From NCBI RefSeq assembly GCF_003347495.1, contig NZ_QCXY01000006.1, forward strand, positions 248,001-312,000: DNA of 64,000 bases, written 5' to 3'. The position numbers and the translations under genes were made by a program. The DNA is from Pleomorphovibrio marinus. GTDB taxonomy: Bacteria > Bacteroidota > Bacteroidia > Cytophagales > Cyclobacteriaceae. The notes under the pieces were generated by a model. It was not told the DNA's origin, searched no databases, and was given only the letters and a program-made list of their open reading frames with translations. The stretch's first letter is position 1, and every line of letters starts with the position of its first letter. Positions 27,350 to 35,974 of this stretch are shown here, piece by piece.

Positions 27350-28697
27350 ATACCACCCCCTGTGCGATCATTGCTTTTCCTACTTTTTTAAATCCGTAAA
27401 TATTTGCTCCAGTAAGATAATCCCCTTCCTTTAGGTCATATTGACGAATGCTGTCTATACAATGTGTATGTATATTCCGCATCATGATGCGTAGTTCCTG
27501 TTCCATCTCAAGTTTACTCCACTGCCTGCCCATCCTGTTTTGGGTCATTTCCAAACCTGAGATAGCCACCCCTCCGGCATTGGCAGCCTTGCCTGGGCCA
27601 TATAATATTTTGGAGGCTTGTATAGCATCAATTGCTTTTTGGGTGAGTGGCATATTAGCTCCTTCTGCCAAAAGAATTAATTTATTTTTGATCATGGCTT
27701 CAATATGCTTTTCGTCTACCTCATTTTGTGTAGCGCAAGGAAAGGCACAATCTGCGTCAATCTCCCAAATGGATTTGTTCGACCCTTTATGGAATTTGGC
27801 GGACTTGTACTTTTTGGCATATCCTTCTATGCCTTCCCTTTTTATGTTTTTGAGATTTTTCAAAAAAGCCAGTTTTTCCTCATCTAAACCTTCCTTATCA
27901 TGGATAAAACCCGAAGAATCCGAAAAAGCTACTACCTTTGCACCTTCTTCCAGCAATTTTTCTATGGCAAACTGGGAGACGTTCCCCGCTCCCGATACCA
28001 GGCAAACCTTGTCCTCAAGAGCCTCGTTGATGGATTCCAGCATGTTTTGGGCAAAATGCACCAAGCCATATCCCGTGGCCTCCGGCCTAAGAAAGGATCC
28101 TCCGTAATCCAGCCCCTTTCCCGTAAGTACTCCTTCAAACCTGTTGGTGATCTTTTTGTAAGCACCGAATAGGTATCCTATTTCCCGCTCTCCTACACCA
28201 ATGTCACCAGCAGGAATATCTATGAAGTGCCCTAGGTATTTATAGGCTTCTTGCATCCAGGCTTGGCAGAATCGCATTACCTCATTTTCGGATTTTCCTT
28301 TAGGGTCAAAATCCGCCCCTCCTTTGCCGGCTCCCAAGGGAAGTCCTGTCAATGAATTCTTAAAGGTTTGTTCAAAGGCCAGGAACTTCAATATGCTTAG
28401 GTTGGTACTAGGGTGAAACCGAAGTCCCCCTTTATAAGGCCCCAAAGCAGAATTCATTTGAACCCTAAAACCCCTGTTTACCTGAACCTGGTTTTGGTCA
28501 TTAACCCATGTTACCTTAAAGGAAATGACGCGTTCAGGTTCAGCCATGCGTTCCGGGATGCGTTGGTCCAGCCAGGCATCATCATCATTTAATAGGGGAG
28601 AAATAGTTTCAAAAACCTCGGAAACAGCTTGGATAAATTCGTTTTCACCTGGGTTTTTTTTGTGGATTGTTTCTAAGATACTTTTTAGTTTTTTCAT
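27348..28697 (-). CDS. gdhA: NADP-type glutamate dehydrogenase (449 aa)
   Basis: Interconverts 2-oxoglutarate plus ammonium and glutamate. The 449-residue length and sequence match the hexameric NADP-specific bacterial form. The active-site lysine motif LPLGAGKGGADFDPKG is near residues 123-138. The DIPAGDIGVGEREIGYL and GKGLDYGGSFLRPEATGYG stretches are characteristic. The Rossmann motif is LVSGAGNVSQFA at about residue 233. It is a cytoplasmic ammonium-assimilation enzyme with its own terminator; NADP preference is inferred from family similarity. Confidence 0.96.
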   Translation of the reverse strand: MKKLKSILETIHKKNPGENEFIQAVSEVFETISPLLNDDDAWLDQRIPERMAEPERVISFKVTWVNDQNQVQVNRGFRVQMNSALGPYKGGLRFHPSTNLSILKFLAFEQTFKNSLTGLPLGAGKGGADFDPKGKSENEVMRFCQAWMQEAYKYLGHFIDIPAGDIGVGEREIGYLFGAYKKITNRFEGVLTGKGLDYGGSFLRPEATGYGLVHFAQNMLESINEALEDKVCLVSGAGNVSQFAIEKLLEEGAKVVAFSDSSGFIHDKEGLDEEKLAFLKNLKNIKREGIEGYAKKYKSAKFHKGSNKSIWEIDADCAFPCATQNEVDEKHIEAMIKNKLILLAEGANMPLTQKAIDAIQASKILYGPGKAANAGGVAISGLEMTQNRMGRQWSKLEMEQELRIMMRNIHTHCIDSIRQYDLKEGDYLTGANIYGFKKVGKAMIAQGVV

Positions 28698-28757
28698 ACT
28701 AGCTTTTGACGTAATAAAAAGGGTGGAAGTAGTGGCAGAAAGGTCAGATAAAAGGAA

Positions 28758-30035
28758 TTAAATGAATTGGCTATTGGATTGCGCCTCATAGAGAACCTCT
28801 CTTATGGCCTGGGCTTTAAGAAGACATTCTTGGTATTCTTCCTCCACCAAGGCATCGGAGGTAATGGCACTACCGACTGCAAAATAGATAGTTTGTTTAA
28901 GCATATCCAAGAAAACACTACGAATTACCACATTAAAATCAAAATCCTGGGATGGAGTAACATATCCCAGCGCACCGGAAAACCATCCTCTGCTAAAATT
29001 CTCGTACTTATCTATCAACTCCATGGCCTTGATTTTTGGTGCTCCTGTCATGCTGCCCATGGGAAAGGTGGCCTTGAAGATGTCTCCAAGTGAAAGCTTT
29101 TTATCAAGCACGCAGGTGACGGATGAAATCATTTGGATGACCTGATGAAACCGGTAAATACCAAATAACTCTTCCACTTTTACAGAACCAATCTTTCCCA
29201 CTTTAGAGAGGTCATTGCGCATTAAGTCCACAATCATGAGGTTTTCGGCTTTTTCTTTTTCACTGTTGCTTAGCTTGCAGGCCAATTGGTCATCCTCTTC
29301 TTTTGTCTTGCCCCTGGGGCTGGTTCCCTTTATGGGTTGACTTAGTAGTATGTTGCCTTTTTTGTTGAGAAACCGCTCAGGCGAAGCACTTACCAGCACA
29401 AGATGATCCACCTTCAAATAGGAACTAAATGGCATGGGGGACTTTTGGGAAAGAGCTGCATAGAATCTGAGGGAATCCATGGAGGTAAAGGTGCCCTCGA
29501 AGGCCTGACAATAATTCAACTCATAAACGTCGCCCCTTTTTATATGTTCTTGAATCTTCTCAAAATTGCTGAAATATTCATCAGGCCGGGTCATAGACCT
29601 TATGCGAATACCTTCTGCGAAAGCATTTGCGGTAGCAATAACCGTTTGGTTTATTGTTTCCAACGATACACCAAAATCAGATGAAAGGGTAGCCTTGTTT
29701 CCATAAGGATGAATCTGTATGCATAGGGAAGGTCTGAAAAAAAACTCCTTAGGAAACTGGAGGAGGGTTGGATTCTGGCTTTCTAAATCTTCGAAATCAT
29801 TTTTTTTGTCATACCCTACAATCCCAACCTTATAGCCATCCGTTACTTGGTGTAAAGCGTTCGGCAAGGATTCTGTTCCTGCAAATAGGAGGTGCTCAAA
29901 TCCATCTTTGGGATAACCTGAATTTTGAGGACAAAAATATGCCACGTAGGGGAAATTCTGGCAGGCCCAATACAGGGCCTTTTGTGTCAATTCTGGACTC
30001 CATGTCGTTTTGTTAATATGTTTAAAAATATTCAC
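28758..30035 (-). CDS. pabB: aminodeoxychorismate synthase component I-like (425 aa)
   Basis: Chorismate-utilising enzyme. The key motif is QPIKGTSPRGK (about residues 237-247). A lysine in PIKGT is typical of PabB, which makes 4-amino-4-deoxychorismate for folate, whereas anthranilate synthases (TrpE) usually have alanine there. Other core motifs are NLMIVDLMRNDLSKVG and FPMGSMTGAPKIKAMELI. The N-terminal 100 residues are shorter than in TrpE. It lies 60 bases upstream of gdhA on the same strand. The glutaminase partner is not in the window. Role in folate synthesis is a family inference. Confidence 0.85.
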   Translation of the reverse strand: MNIFKHINKTTWSPELTQKALYWACQNFPYVAYFCPQNSGYPKDGFEHLLFAGTESLPNALHQVTDGYKVGIVGYDKKNDFEDLESQNPTLLQFPKEFFFRPSLCIQIHPYGNKATLSSDFGVSLETINQTVIATANAFAEGIRIRSMTRPDEYFSNFEKIQEHIKRGDVYELNYCQAFEGTFTSMDSLRFYAALSQKSPMPFSSYLKVDHLVLVSASPERFLNKKGNILLSQPIKGTSPRGKTKEEDDQLACKLSNSEKEKAENLMIVDLMRNDLSKVGKIGSVKVEELFGIYRFHQVIQMISSVTCVLDKKLSLGDIFKATFPMGSMTGAPKIKAMELIDKYENFSRGWFSGALGYVTPSQDFDFNVVIRSVFLDMLKQTIYFAVGSAITSDALVEEEYQECLLKAQAIREVLYEAQSNSQFI

Positions 30036-30050
30036 GACTTAAAATTACAC

Positions 30051-30078
30051 AAAAAAAGGGGGCGAAATCACCCCCTCT
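30051..30078 (-). terminator. terminator after the YceI gene
   Basis: On the minus strand five G, an 8-base loop and five C (30,075 down to 30,058) are followed by a run of seven T. It sits 23 bases beyond the YceI stop and upstream of pabB, separating the two minus-strand units. Confidence 0.85.
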
Positions 30079-30101
30079 TTTCATTATAGCTATTGTCAGT
30101 A

Positions 30102-30821
30102 TTAATTAGCCTTAATATCAAATTCCACGCTGACAGAATTATAGATAAATTGGTCTTTAGCCCTGTCTACTACATTGGCTTCATCACCGTAAGAAAGCCC
30201 CCATTCGGTTCTGTCAATATTGAACCCGGCCTTGGCTTCTACAGCAGTATCATTTATGGATACACTTGCAGGGAATTTGATGTTCTTGGTAGTACCTCTC
30301 ATGGTTAAATTTCCTTTAATCCAGTGTGTAGGACTATCAGGAGCCAGTTCTGTAGAACTTTTTGGCGTATTCTCTGTCTCATATTGGTCTTCATCTTCCA
30401 ATTGGTCAGCAGAAAAAGGCTCAATGCCGGTTATTTCAAACCTGGCTTCAGGATGATTTCCTGCATCAAAGAAATCATCAGACTGAAGATGCCCAAAAAG
30501 CTTACCATGATCCTCCGAATCTTTTTCAAGATCGTGGATTTCCAAATTGGTAATATCAAAAGAAAAGCTTCCGCCTGTGATGCTATTCCCCTCTACATTC
30601 AGCTCTCCGTGAGTGACAGGGATGATACCATAATGCTGACCTTTAGGCTTATACCCTCTCCAGTTTACTTTACTAGATTCTGGTGCAATGGTCAAGGTAG
30701 CACCTGATCCTGCTTTTACGTCTTCGGCTTCGGATGTTTCTACAGTGTCGCCGCCGCCTCCACAGCTTACCATCAGTAAGGCACTGGCAATAATCAATGC
30801 GGGAAATTTAATTAAATTCAT
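30102..30821 (-). CDS. YceI-family lipoprotein (239 aa)
   Basis: YceI-like lipocalin fold that binds amphiphilic or isoprenoid-like ligands in the cell envelope. The start at the ATG at 30,819-30,821 gives MNLIKFPALIIASALLMVSC, a lipoprotein signal with lipobox MVSC; an upstream ATG would put 17 residues before it. The YceI core covers residues 50-239: SKVNWRGYKPKGQHYG near the start, the SFDITNLEIHDLE strand, and DRTEWGLSYGDE near the end. An acidic insertion (about 140-165) sits between two strands. Location is probably the outer membrane. The ligand is unknown. Confidence 0.85.
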   Translation of the reverse strand: MNLIKFPALIIASALLMVSCGGGGDTVETSEAEDVKAGSGATLTIAPESSKVNWRGYKPKGQHYGIIPVTHGELNVEGNSITGGSFSFDITNLEIHDLEKDSEDHGKLFGHLQSDDFFDAGNHPEARFEITGIEPFSADQLEDEDQYETENTPKSSTELAPDSPTHWIKGNLTMRGTTKNIKFPASVSINDTAVEAKAGFNIDRTEWGLSYGDEANVVDRAKDQFIYNSVSVEFDIKAN

Positions 30822-30966
30822 GTTTGATGATGTTTTGTTAAGGTTCAGTTTTTTTAATGTATATACATGCAAACTAAAGCTGTGCCAAAAAGTTCATATG
30901 TTGTACAAATATTTTTTAAATAGTAGTAAATTTATCAACGATTAATTTAATTTTATCCACGAGATT

Positions 30967-31485
30967 ATGGCTTTGATAAAAAAGGTAAATGGAAAAGCCC
31001 CTGAATGGGGTAGGGGATGCTGGATGGCAGATAATGCCACTCTGACAGGAGATGTTCAATTGGGAGAGGACTGCACGGTTTGGTTCAATGCGGTAATCCG
31101 GGGAGATGTGCATGAAATCCGAATTGGTGACAAGACCAATATACAAGATGCAGCTATCATCCACTGCACCTATCAAAAAGCACCTACCAATATTGGGAGT
31201 AACGTATCCATTGCCCATGGAGCCATTGTGCATGGCTGTACTATTCACGATAATGTGTTGATAGGAATGGGAGCCATCATCCTGGACGGCGCCGTAATCC
31301 ATAGTGGCTCTGTAGTAGCCGCCGGAGCAGTAGTATTGGCAGGCACCATAGTGGAAGAAAACAGCATTTACGCAGGTATTCCCGCAAAGCGTGTAAAGGC
31401 AACGGATGAAAAAATGACATCGGAGATCATCAGGATTGCCGGGAATTACCCAATGTATGCGGGATGGTATGAGGATCAGCCCTAA
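30967..31485 (+). CDS. gamma-carbonic anhydrase-like hexapeptide protein (172 aa)
   Basis: Left-handed beta-helix of the gamma carbonic anhydrase family (YrdA/PaaY-like). Hexapeptide repeats run from residue 18 to about 140. The three zinc-ligand histidines fit HCTYQ (about residue 66), and the pair in SIAHGAIVHGC (about 83 and 88). Length is normal. Many members lack proven anhydrase activity. It converges on aceK and their stop codons overlap by four bases (CTAA), so no room exists for a terminator between them. Confidence 0.85.
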   Translation: MALIKKVNGKAPEWGRGCWMADNATLTGDVQLGEDCTVWFNAVIRGDVHEIRIGDKTNIQDAAIIHCTYQKAPTNIGSNVSIAHGAIVHGCTIHDNVLIGMGAIILDGAVIHSGSVVAAGAVVLAGTIVEENSIYAGIPAKRVKATDEKMTSEIIRIAGNYPMYAGWYEDQP

Positions 31486-33236
31486 ATTTCCTCCTCTGGC
31501 CTAAACCTCATTGACTCCGGGTAAGGAAATGCATGAAGTAATTCTCCCTCTTTTATTTTACTCTTGATGTCATTCCATACACTAGGATCAAAGAGTTTTC
31601 GGTGGAATTCGAAGAAATGTTGCCTGATGTCTGCCCTACCTATCATGAATCTTTTGAAGTCCTCGGGAAAGACATCCTGAGGACCAATGTCGTACCAAGG
31701 TTCAGGGGCATAGATCTGTTCGTAGGTGGTGGCCTTGGGTTTTTCTCGGAAATTCATGTCCACCAAGAATTCTATTTCATCATAGTCATAAAAAATCACC
31801 CTGTCTTGTCGCGTTACCCCAAAATTTTTAGTCATCATGTCACCAGGGAAAATATTTGCTTTGGCTAATTGAAGGATCGCGTTTCCATAGTCTTCTACAA
31901 CTTGTTTGGCCTCATCAAGGCCGCATTCTTCTAAGTAGATGTTGAGTGGCTTTAACCTACGTTCTATATAGAGATGCTTGATTACCAGATAATCCCCCTT
32001 TATTTCCAAAAGGGAGTTAACGGTGTTTTTTAGTTCCCTCATTAATTCGGGGTGTATTCGGTTTAGCGGCAAGTGAAAGTATTCAAATTCATGGGTGTCG
32101 GCCATTCTTCCTACCCGATCATGCAGGGACACCAATTTGTATTTTTCCCTAACCTGTTGCCGTGTCATGTTTTTTGGGGGATCAAAATGGTCTTTGATAA
32201 GTTTGAACACGATGTTGTAAGAGGGGAGGGTGAATACTGTCATTACCATGCCTTTAATTCCCGCAGCCAACACAAATTGGTCATCAGTCTGGGAAAGGTG
32301 GTACAAAAAATCCCTATAAAACTCCGTTTTGCCATGCTTGTTGAAGCCTATGGCGTTGTATAGTTCGTAAGGCCTCTTGTGTTTGATTACCGAGTTTAGG
32401 AATGAAACTACCTGAGCAGGTATTTTGATATCTGCCATGAAATAGGACCTTGTGTAGCTGAAGATACCACTCATTATATTGGGGTCGAAAATCAGGGTAT
32501 CGGCGAATACTCCTTTTTCATTGTGCACAAAAGGGATGATAAAAGGCATCCATTTATTTCCGATATAGGTACGCCCGATAAGATACGCTGCCTTGTTACG
32601 GTAAAATACACTTTTCAATACCTGAGTGGTGGTTTCCTGCGTAGTGGTGTACCTAGTCAGGATGATTTCCTTAACCCCTTTGACCAAAAATTCTATATCC
32701 TTTTCTTTTTGGTAATAGGGAGCCCCAAAATCAAAGTCCTCTAGGATTTTTTTGAAAATTTTTTTCATGCCTAAATGGGCAGGATAATTATAAAATAATG
32801 CTTCGGCAGGTTCAATGTGGCAACTGTTATAAGCTTGGTGCACATACATCAACTCCTCGTCCACTGCCAACCCCGGAAAGGTCTTCCGGATGACGGCGTT
32901 ATAATAGGATTCCGCTAACTCCTGATCGGGTTGTTCTTGGATATGATAGGAATAGGCCGCTTTGATTTGTTTCCATAATTCGCTTTCACCGGATTGTTCT
33001 CCCAGAATTGATTTGCATTGCCCTATGGTCACCCTAAGTTTATCTTTATAAAGTCGCAATCGCTCCCTGTGGTTGGCTTGTAAATTATCCCAGTTTCGAA
33101 GGCTAAAGTTTTTTGGTGCTAAAAGTGTCAATTTTTCAAAGGCATCCATATAATCAAGAAAACCTTCATGGATATGAGCTATGGTTTTATTTATCAGACT
33201 CTTATTTCTTTTTGACATACACATAAGATTGTTCAT
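31482..33236 (-). CDS. aceK: isocitrate dehydrogenase kinase/phosphatase AceK (584 aa)
   Basis: Bifunctional enzyme that phosphorylates and dephosphorylates isocitrate dehydrogenase, diverting isocitrate to the glyoxylate bypass. The length is that of E. coli AceK (578). The kinase core shows AAGIKGMVMTVFTLPSYNIVFK (quoted in part; about residues 318-339) as nucleotide-binding region, KDHFDPPK, and the metal-binding FYDYDEIEFL near residue 475. The N-terminal regulatory half is also present. Neither isocitrate lyase nor malate synthase is nearby, unlike the aceBAK order of enterics. A start at an internal ATG a few codons later is possible. Confidence 0.93.
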   Translation of the reverse strand: MNNLMCMSKRNKSLINKTIAHIHEGFLDYMDAFEKLTLLAPKNFSLRNWDNLQANHRERLRLYKDKLRVTIGQCKSILGEQSGESELWKQIKAAYSYHIQEQPDQELAESYYNAVIRKTFPGLAVDEELMYVHQAYNSCHIEPAEALFYNYPAHLGMKKIFKKILEDFDFGAPYYQKEKDIEFLVKGVKEIILTRYTTTQETTTQVLKSVFYRNKAAYLIGRTYIGNKWMPFIIPFVHNEKGVFADTLIFDPNIMSGIFSYTRSYFMADIKIPAQVVSFLNSVIKHKRPYELYNAIGFNKHGKTEFYRDFLYHLSQTDDQFVLAAGIKGMVMTVFTLPSYNIVFKLIKDHFDPPKNMTRQQVREKYKLVSLHDRVGRMADTHEFEYFHLPLNRIHPELMRELKNTVNSLLEIKGDYLVIKHLYIERRLKPLNIYLEECGLDEAKQVVEDYGNAILQLAKANIFPGDMMTKNFGVTRQDRVIFYDYDEIEFLVDMNFREKPKATTYEQIYAPEPWYDIGPQDVFPEDFKRFMIGRADIRQHFFEFHRKLFDPSVWNDIKSKIKEGELLHAFPYPESMRFRPEEEI

Positions 33237-33354
33237 TTGACACTTTTATGGAGAGATTAGCATCCCAATTTTGGAAGCTTGGAGTAAATGATATGAAAGT
33301 GTTTTTGCAAAAATGGAATTATTACGTAAATTTCAACCAAGTTTATTCATTATT

Positions 33355-33393
33355 ATGAATAAACCCAATAGGTTTAATAGGTTTGATAAGTGA
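33355..33393 (+). CDS. possible 12-codon leader peptide MNKPNRFNRFDK
   Basis: An ATG at 33,355 opens a 12-codon frame rich in Asn, Arg and Phe, stopped by TGA directly at the foot of the terminator at 33,393-33,426. The set looks like a transcription attenuator or a very short transcript upstream of the NUDIX gene, which starts 104 bases after the hairpin. No ribosome-binding site stands out, as is usual in Bacteroidota. The rest of the 294-base gap between aceK and the NUDIX gene shows no other gene. It may be coincidental. Confidence 0.35.
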   Translation: MNKPNRFNRFDK

Positions 33394-33426
33394 AAAAGGT
33401 TTGAACGCTGTTCAGACCTTTTTTTA
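33393..33426 (+). terminator. intrinsic terminator in a divergent gap
   Basis: GGTTTGAAC pairs with GTTCAGACC (nine pairs, one G-U) around a 3-base loop, with five A before and seven T after. It is a textbook hairpin placed between two divergent genes (aceK and NUDIX), where no protein-coding gene other than the 12-codon frame ends. Confidence 0.85.
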
Positions 33427-33530
33427 TGGATGAACCTTTTACCTGGTAGTAGATGGTTATATAAATAAATATGCGTATTTTCTTGTCTAACAAAAATGGC
33501 AAGTTGTAATTCGGATGGACAGTTTGGAAA

Positions 33531-34205
33531 ATGAAGGATAAGGTAGGGGAAAATCAAGGATTTAAGGTAATTCTGGAGACACTTAAACATCTTCTGCAAT
33601 TTCCACTTCCGGGAAAGGAAGGACAGATGGGAATGGCACCCTTGCCCTTGGATGAGGAAAGGTTTGCCTTGCAAGAGAAAAGTAATGCAAGAAAGGGTGC
33701 GGTGCTTTTATTGCTTTTCCCAAATGGGGATGATTGCTTGGTACCTTTCATTAAAAGACCAATATATAAAGGTGTACATAGCGGGCAAGTAGGCCTACCA
33801 GGTGGCAAATTTGAATTTGGGGACAGTAATTTGGAGGAAACTGCTCTGCGGGAGACAAGTGAGGAGCTAGGGGTAAACCCAGAAGATATTCAGATAATTG
33901 GACGCCTTTCCAGACTTTATATCCCTCCATCCAATTTTTCAGTAAACCCCTATATTGGGTTTTTGGATTATACACCTACTTTCAATCCCGATTCCAGGGA
34001 AGTGGATCAACTCTTTTTCTGTGACTTTTTGGGGCTTATGGATAAGGGAATCCGGAAAGAAAAGGAATTGAAGTTGAGTAGCGGTCAATTTATAAAGGCC
34101 CCTTATTTCGACATACATGGAGAGGTTGTATGGGGCGCTACCGCCATGATGCTGAGTGAATTGGTTTTTCTATGGGAAAGGTATTCCACTGGTATTTATT
34201 CCTGA
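33531..34205 (+). CDS. NUDIX hydrolase, CoA pyrophosphatase type (224 aa)
   Basis: NUDIX hydrolase of the NudL/CoA diphosphatase group, which cleaves CoA to phosphopantetheine and 3',5'-ADP. The Nudix box is GGKFEFGD followed by LEETALRETSEELGV (about residues 88-111). The preceding GVHSGQVGLPGGK matches the CoAse UPF0035-type motif. No signal peptide. The N-terminal 50 residues are a helical lead-in with no known motif. It is preceded by a hairpin and a possible short peptide, and ends at a strong terminator. Confidence 0.87.
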   Translation: MKDKVGENQGFKVILETLKHLLQFPLPGKEGQMGMAPLPLDEERFALQEKSNARKGAVLLLLFPNGDDCLVPFIKRPIYKGVHSGQVGLPGGKFEFGDSNLEETALRETSEELGVNPEDIQIIGRLSRLYIPPSNFSVNPYIGFLDYTPTFNPDSREVDQLFFCDFLGLMDKGIRKEKELKLSSGQFIKAPYFDIHGEVVWGATAMMLSELVFLWERYSTGIYS

Positions 34206-34215
34206 TTGTTTAGGG

Positions 34216-34250
34216 AAAAAAGCCATCGGAATACCGATGGCCTTTTGTTT
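34216..34250. terminator. bidirectional terminator
   Basis: GCCATCGG (34,222-34,229) and CCGATGGC (34,234-34,241) form a perfect 8-bp stem with a 4-base loop, with A-run before and CTTTTGTTT after. It ends the NUDIX gene (+) and the M56/TonB gene (-). Confidence 0.88.
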
Positions 34251-34266
34251 ACCCTGCATTTAACAT

Positions 34267-35496
34267 CTATTTCGATTTTTGAAACCTGATGGGAAGTCTC
34301 ATCTTTACATTGACATCCTTTCCATCATGTTTTCCGGGGCTCCAATTAGGAGAATTTTTTAACACATTCAATGCCTCCGCATCCAATCGGTTATCTATTC
34401 CTCGTAGTATCTCGACATCACGGATCTTTCCGGATTCATCCACGACAAACTCAGCATAGACTGTACCTTCAATCCCTTCTTCTCTGGCATCTGGAGGGTA
34501 GTGCAGGTTTTCTTGGAGGTACCGGTTCCAGCCTTCCATGCCACCTTGGGGAACGGGCATATCTTCCACTACATCAAAAACATTCGTCTTTGAGGGTTTT
34601 GCCGATAAAGCACGGACGTCATCTGTAGGTTCTGCTTCTTTTTCACAAGAGAACACAAAAGTTAAAAGGGCTACTATGGGCAGCAACAGGGCATACCTAC
34701 TTTTAGCCCAAGGGGTGGATTGAGATTTAGTCATCATGATAATTCTGTTTTTGATTTGTAAATGATTAAAGTAATGGATAAATGACGGTCCTCTAACCTG
34801 GGCAAAGGGCTCGATCAGAAGAGAGGCATATTCTTTAAGGCTACTTACCTTCACCAGTTCCTTGTCTACCTGGAACTCATGTACTTCTTTCAGGCTTTTG
34901 CGAATCAGGTAGAGAAGAGGATGAAACCAAAAGAGGATTTGAAAAAATTCAAGTACCAAAAGATCAATACTGTGACCCATCTTTATATGGTTTTGCTCAT
35001 GAACCAGTACTAGCTCAGAAGTCCTGTGATCGAGATCATACTCAGGCATTAGAATATAGTTTAAGAAAGAAGCCGGCTTAAACTCAGGATGGATATATAC
35101 CCAATAACCGTTAACCTTTCTTCTTTCCGCTTTTTTAGTGATCCTGTAAAACCAAACCAAACTCCCAATAAAGCGGGCTATGCCATATACTAGGCCAAGC
35201 AGATAAACAATCGCTAATAAATGAGGGAAAGATACCAAGGAGGACGGCTGATTATACCAAACCACCACCTCTTCCAAATTATGATAAAATTCTCCCCCCT
35301 GAGAAAAAATAATAGGTGGACTCCAAAGGGAAGGTAGGGAGAGGAGGGGAAACAAACAGGATAATACAAGTATTCCCAATAGGTATAACCTATTCCACCC
35401 AAAATGGGTGCATTTGGCAAGTAAGCCTCTATACAGTAGGTATAAAATGCTTAGGCAGATGCTGGCTTCGAGAAGAAATGTCAGTAGAGTGGTCAT
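34267..35496 (-). CDS. BlaR1-like M56 peptidase with C-terminal TonB domain (409 aa)
   Basis: Membrane sensor-type protein. Four hydrophobic helices lie at about residues 4-24, 35-52, 85-108 and 270-285. Between them is the zinc-peptidase motif LVLVHEQNHIKMGH (about 163-176; HEQNH is the HExxH). After the last helix comes a lipid-like FSCEKE, a linker and a TonB C-terminal domain (about 320-405), with YPPDAREEGIEGTVYAEFVV. M56 proteins of this type cleave or inactivate BlaI-type repressors when triggered. The gene follows its partner blaI-like gene by four bases. What it senses is unknown; the TonB tail is common in Bacteroidota versions. Confidence 0.88.
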   Translation of the reverse strand: MTTLLTFLLEASICLSILYLLYRGLLAKCTHFGWNRLYLLGILVLSCLFPLLSLPSLWSPPIIFSQGGEFYHNLEEVVVWYNQPSSLVSFPHLLAIVYLLGLVYGIARFIGSLVWFYRITKKAERRKVNGYWVYIHPEFKPASFLNYILMPEYDLDHRTSELVLVHEQNHIKMGHSIDLLVLEFFQILFWFHPLLYLIRKSLKEVHEFQVDKELVKVSSLKEYASLLIEPFAQVRGPSFIHYFNHLQIKNRIIMMTKSQSTPWAKSRYALLLPIVALLTFVFSCEKEAEPTDDVRALSAKPSKTNVFDVVEDMPVPQGGMEGWNRYLQENLHYPPDAREEGIEGTVYAEFVVDESGKIRDVEILRGIDNRLDAEALNVLKNSPNWSPGKHDGKDVNVKMRLPIRFQKSK

Positions 35497-35500
35497 GGTA

Positions 35501-35872
35501 TTATTTTTTATCGGCCTGTTCGATTAATTTTTTAAGTTCCGTAATTTCCTCCTTTGAAAGCTTTTCTTCATTTACCAAGAAGGAAAGGAAGTTTTTCGCG
35601 GATCCCCCAAAATAGTTGTTGATCAATTGGCTGGTGCTGCTTTTTTGATATGCCTCTTTACTGACCAAAGGGAAATACTGATAGGTATTGCCATAAGTAA
35701 GGTGGTCCAAAAAACCCTTTTTTTCCAATTGTCTGAAGTGTGAGGCCAAGGTGGTATAGGGTGGTTTTGGGGAAGGGAGTTTTTCCAATACCTCCCTAAT
35801 AAGTACTTTTTCCATACTCCAAATGATGTGCATTAGTTGCTCTTCTGTTTCTGTCAATCTTTCCATATCCAA
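35501..35872 (-). CDS. BlaI/MecI/CopY-family repressor (123 aa)
   Basis: Winged-helix repressor. The N-terminal DNA-binding domain is seen in LTETEEQLMHIIWSMEKVLI and the wing TTLASHFRQLEKKGFL. The C-terminal half, with KLSKEEITELKKLI, is the dimerisation region cut in relatives. The gene precedes the M56 sensor in an operon. In other bacteria such pairs control beta-lactamases or stress genes; here no target is adjacent, so autoregulation plus remote targets is likely. Confidence 0.9.
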   Translation of the reverse strand: MDMERLTETEEQLMHIIWSMEKVLIREVLEKLPSPKPPYTTLASHFRQLEKKGFLDHLTYGNTYQYFPLVSKEAYQKSSTSQLINNYFGGSAKNFLSFLVNEEKLSKEEITELKKLIEQADKK

Positions 35873-35974
35873 ATGTAAACTAAAAAATTCTAATATCCTA
35901 CTAAATTTTCGTAGAATTACGAAAAAATCATATTAAACAATTAATTTAATCTTAAATAATTGGTTATGAGTATT

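Noticed and set aside
27448-28107. 219-codon open frame on the plus strand
   Set aside because: It lies wholly antisense to gdhA, has no recognisable domain, and its length follows from the codon pattern of the real gene.
33333-33674. 113-codon minus-strand open frame
   Set aside because: It overlaps the terminator and the start of the NUDIX gene in antisense; no domain.
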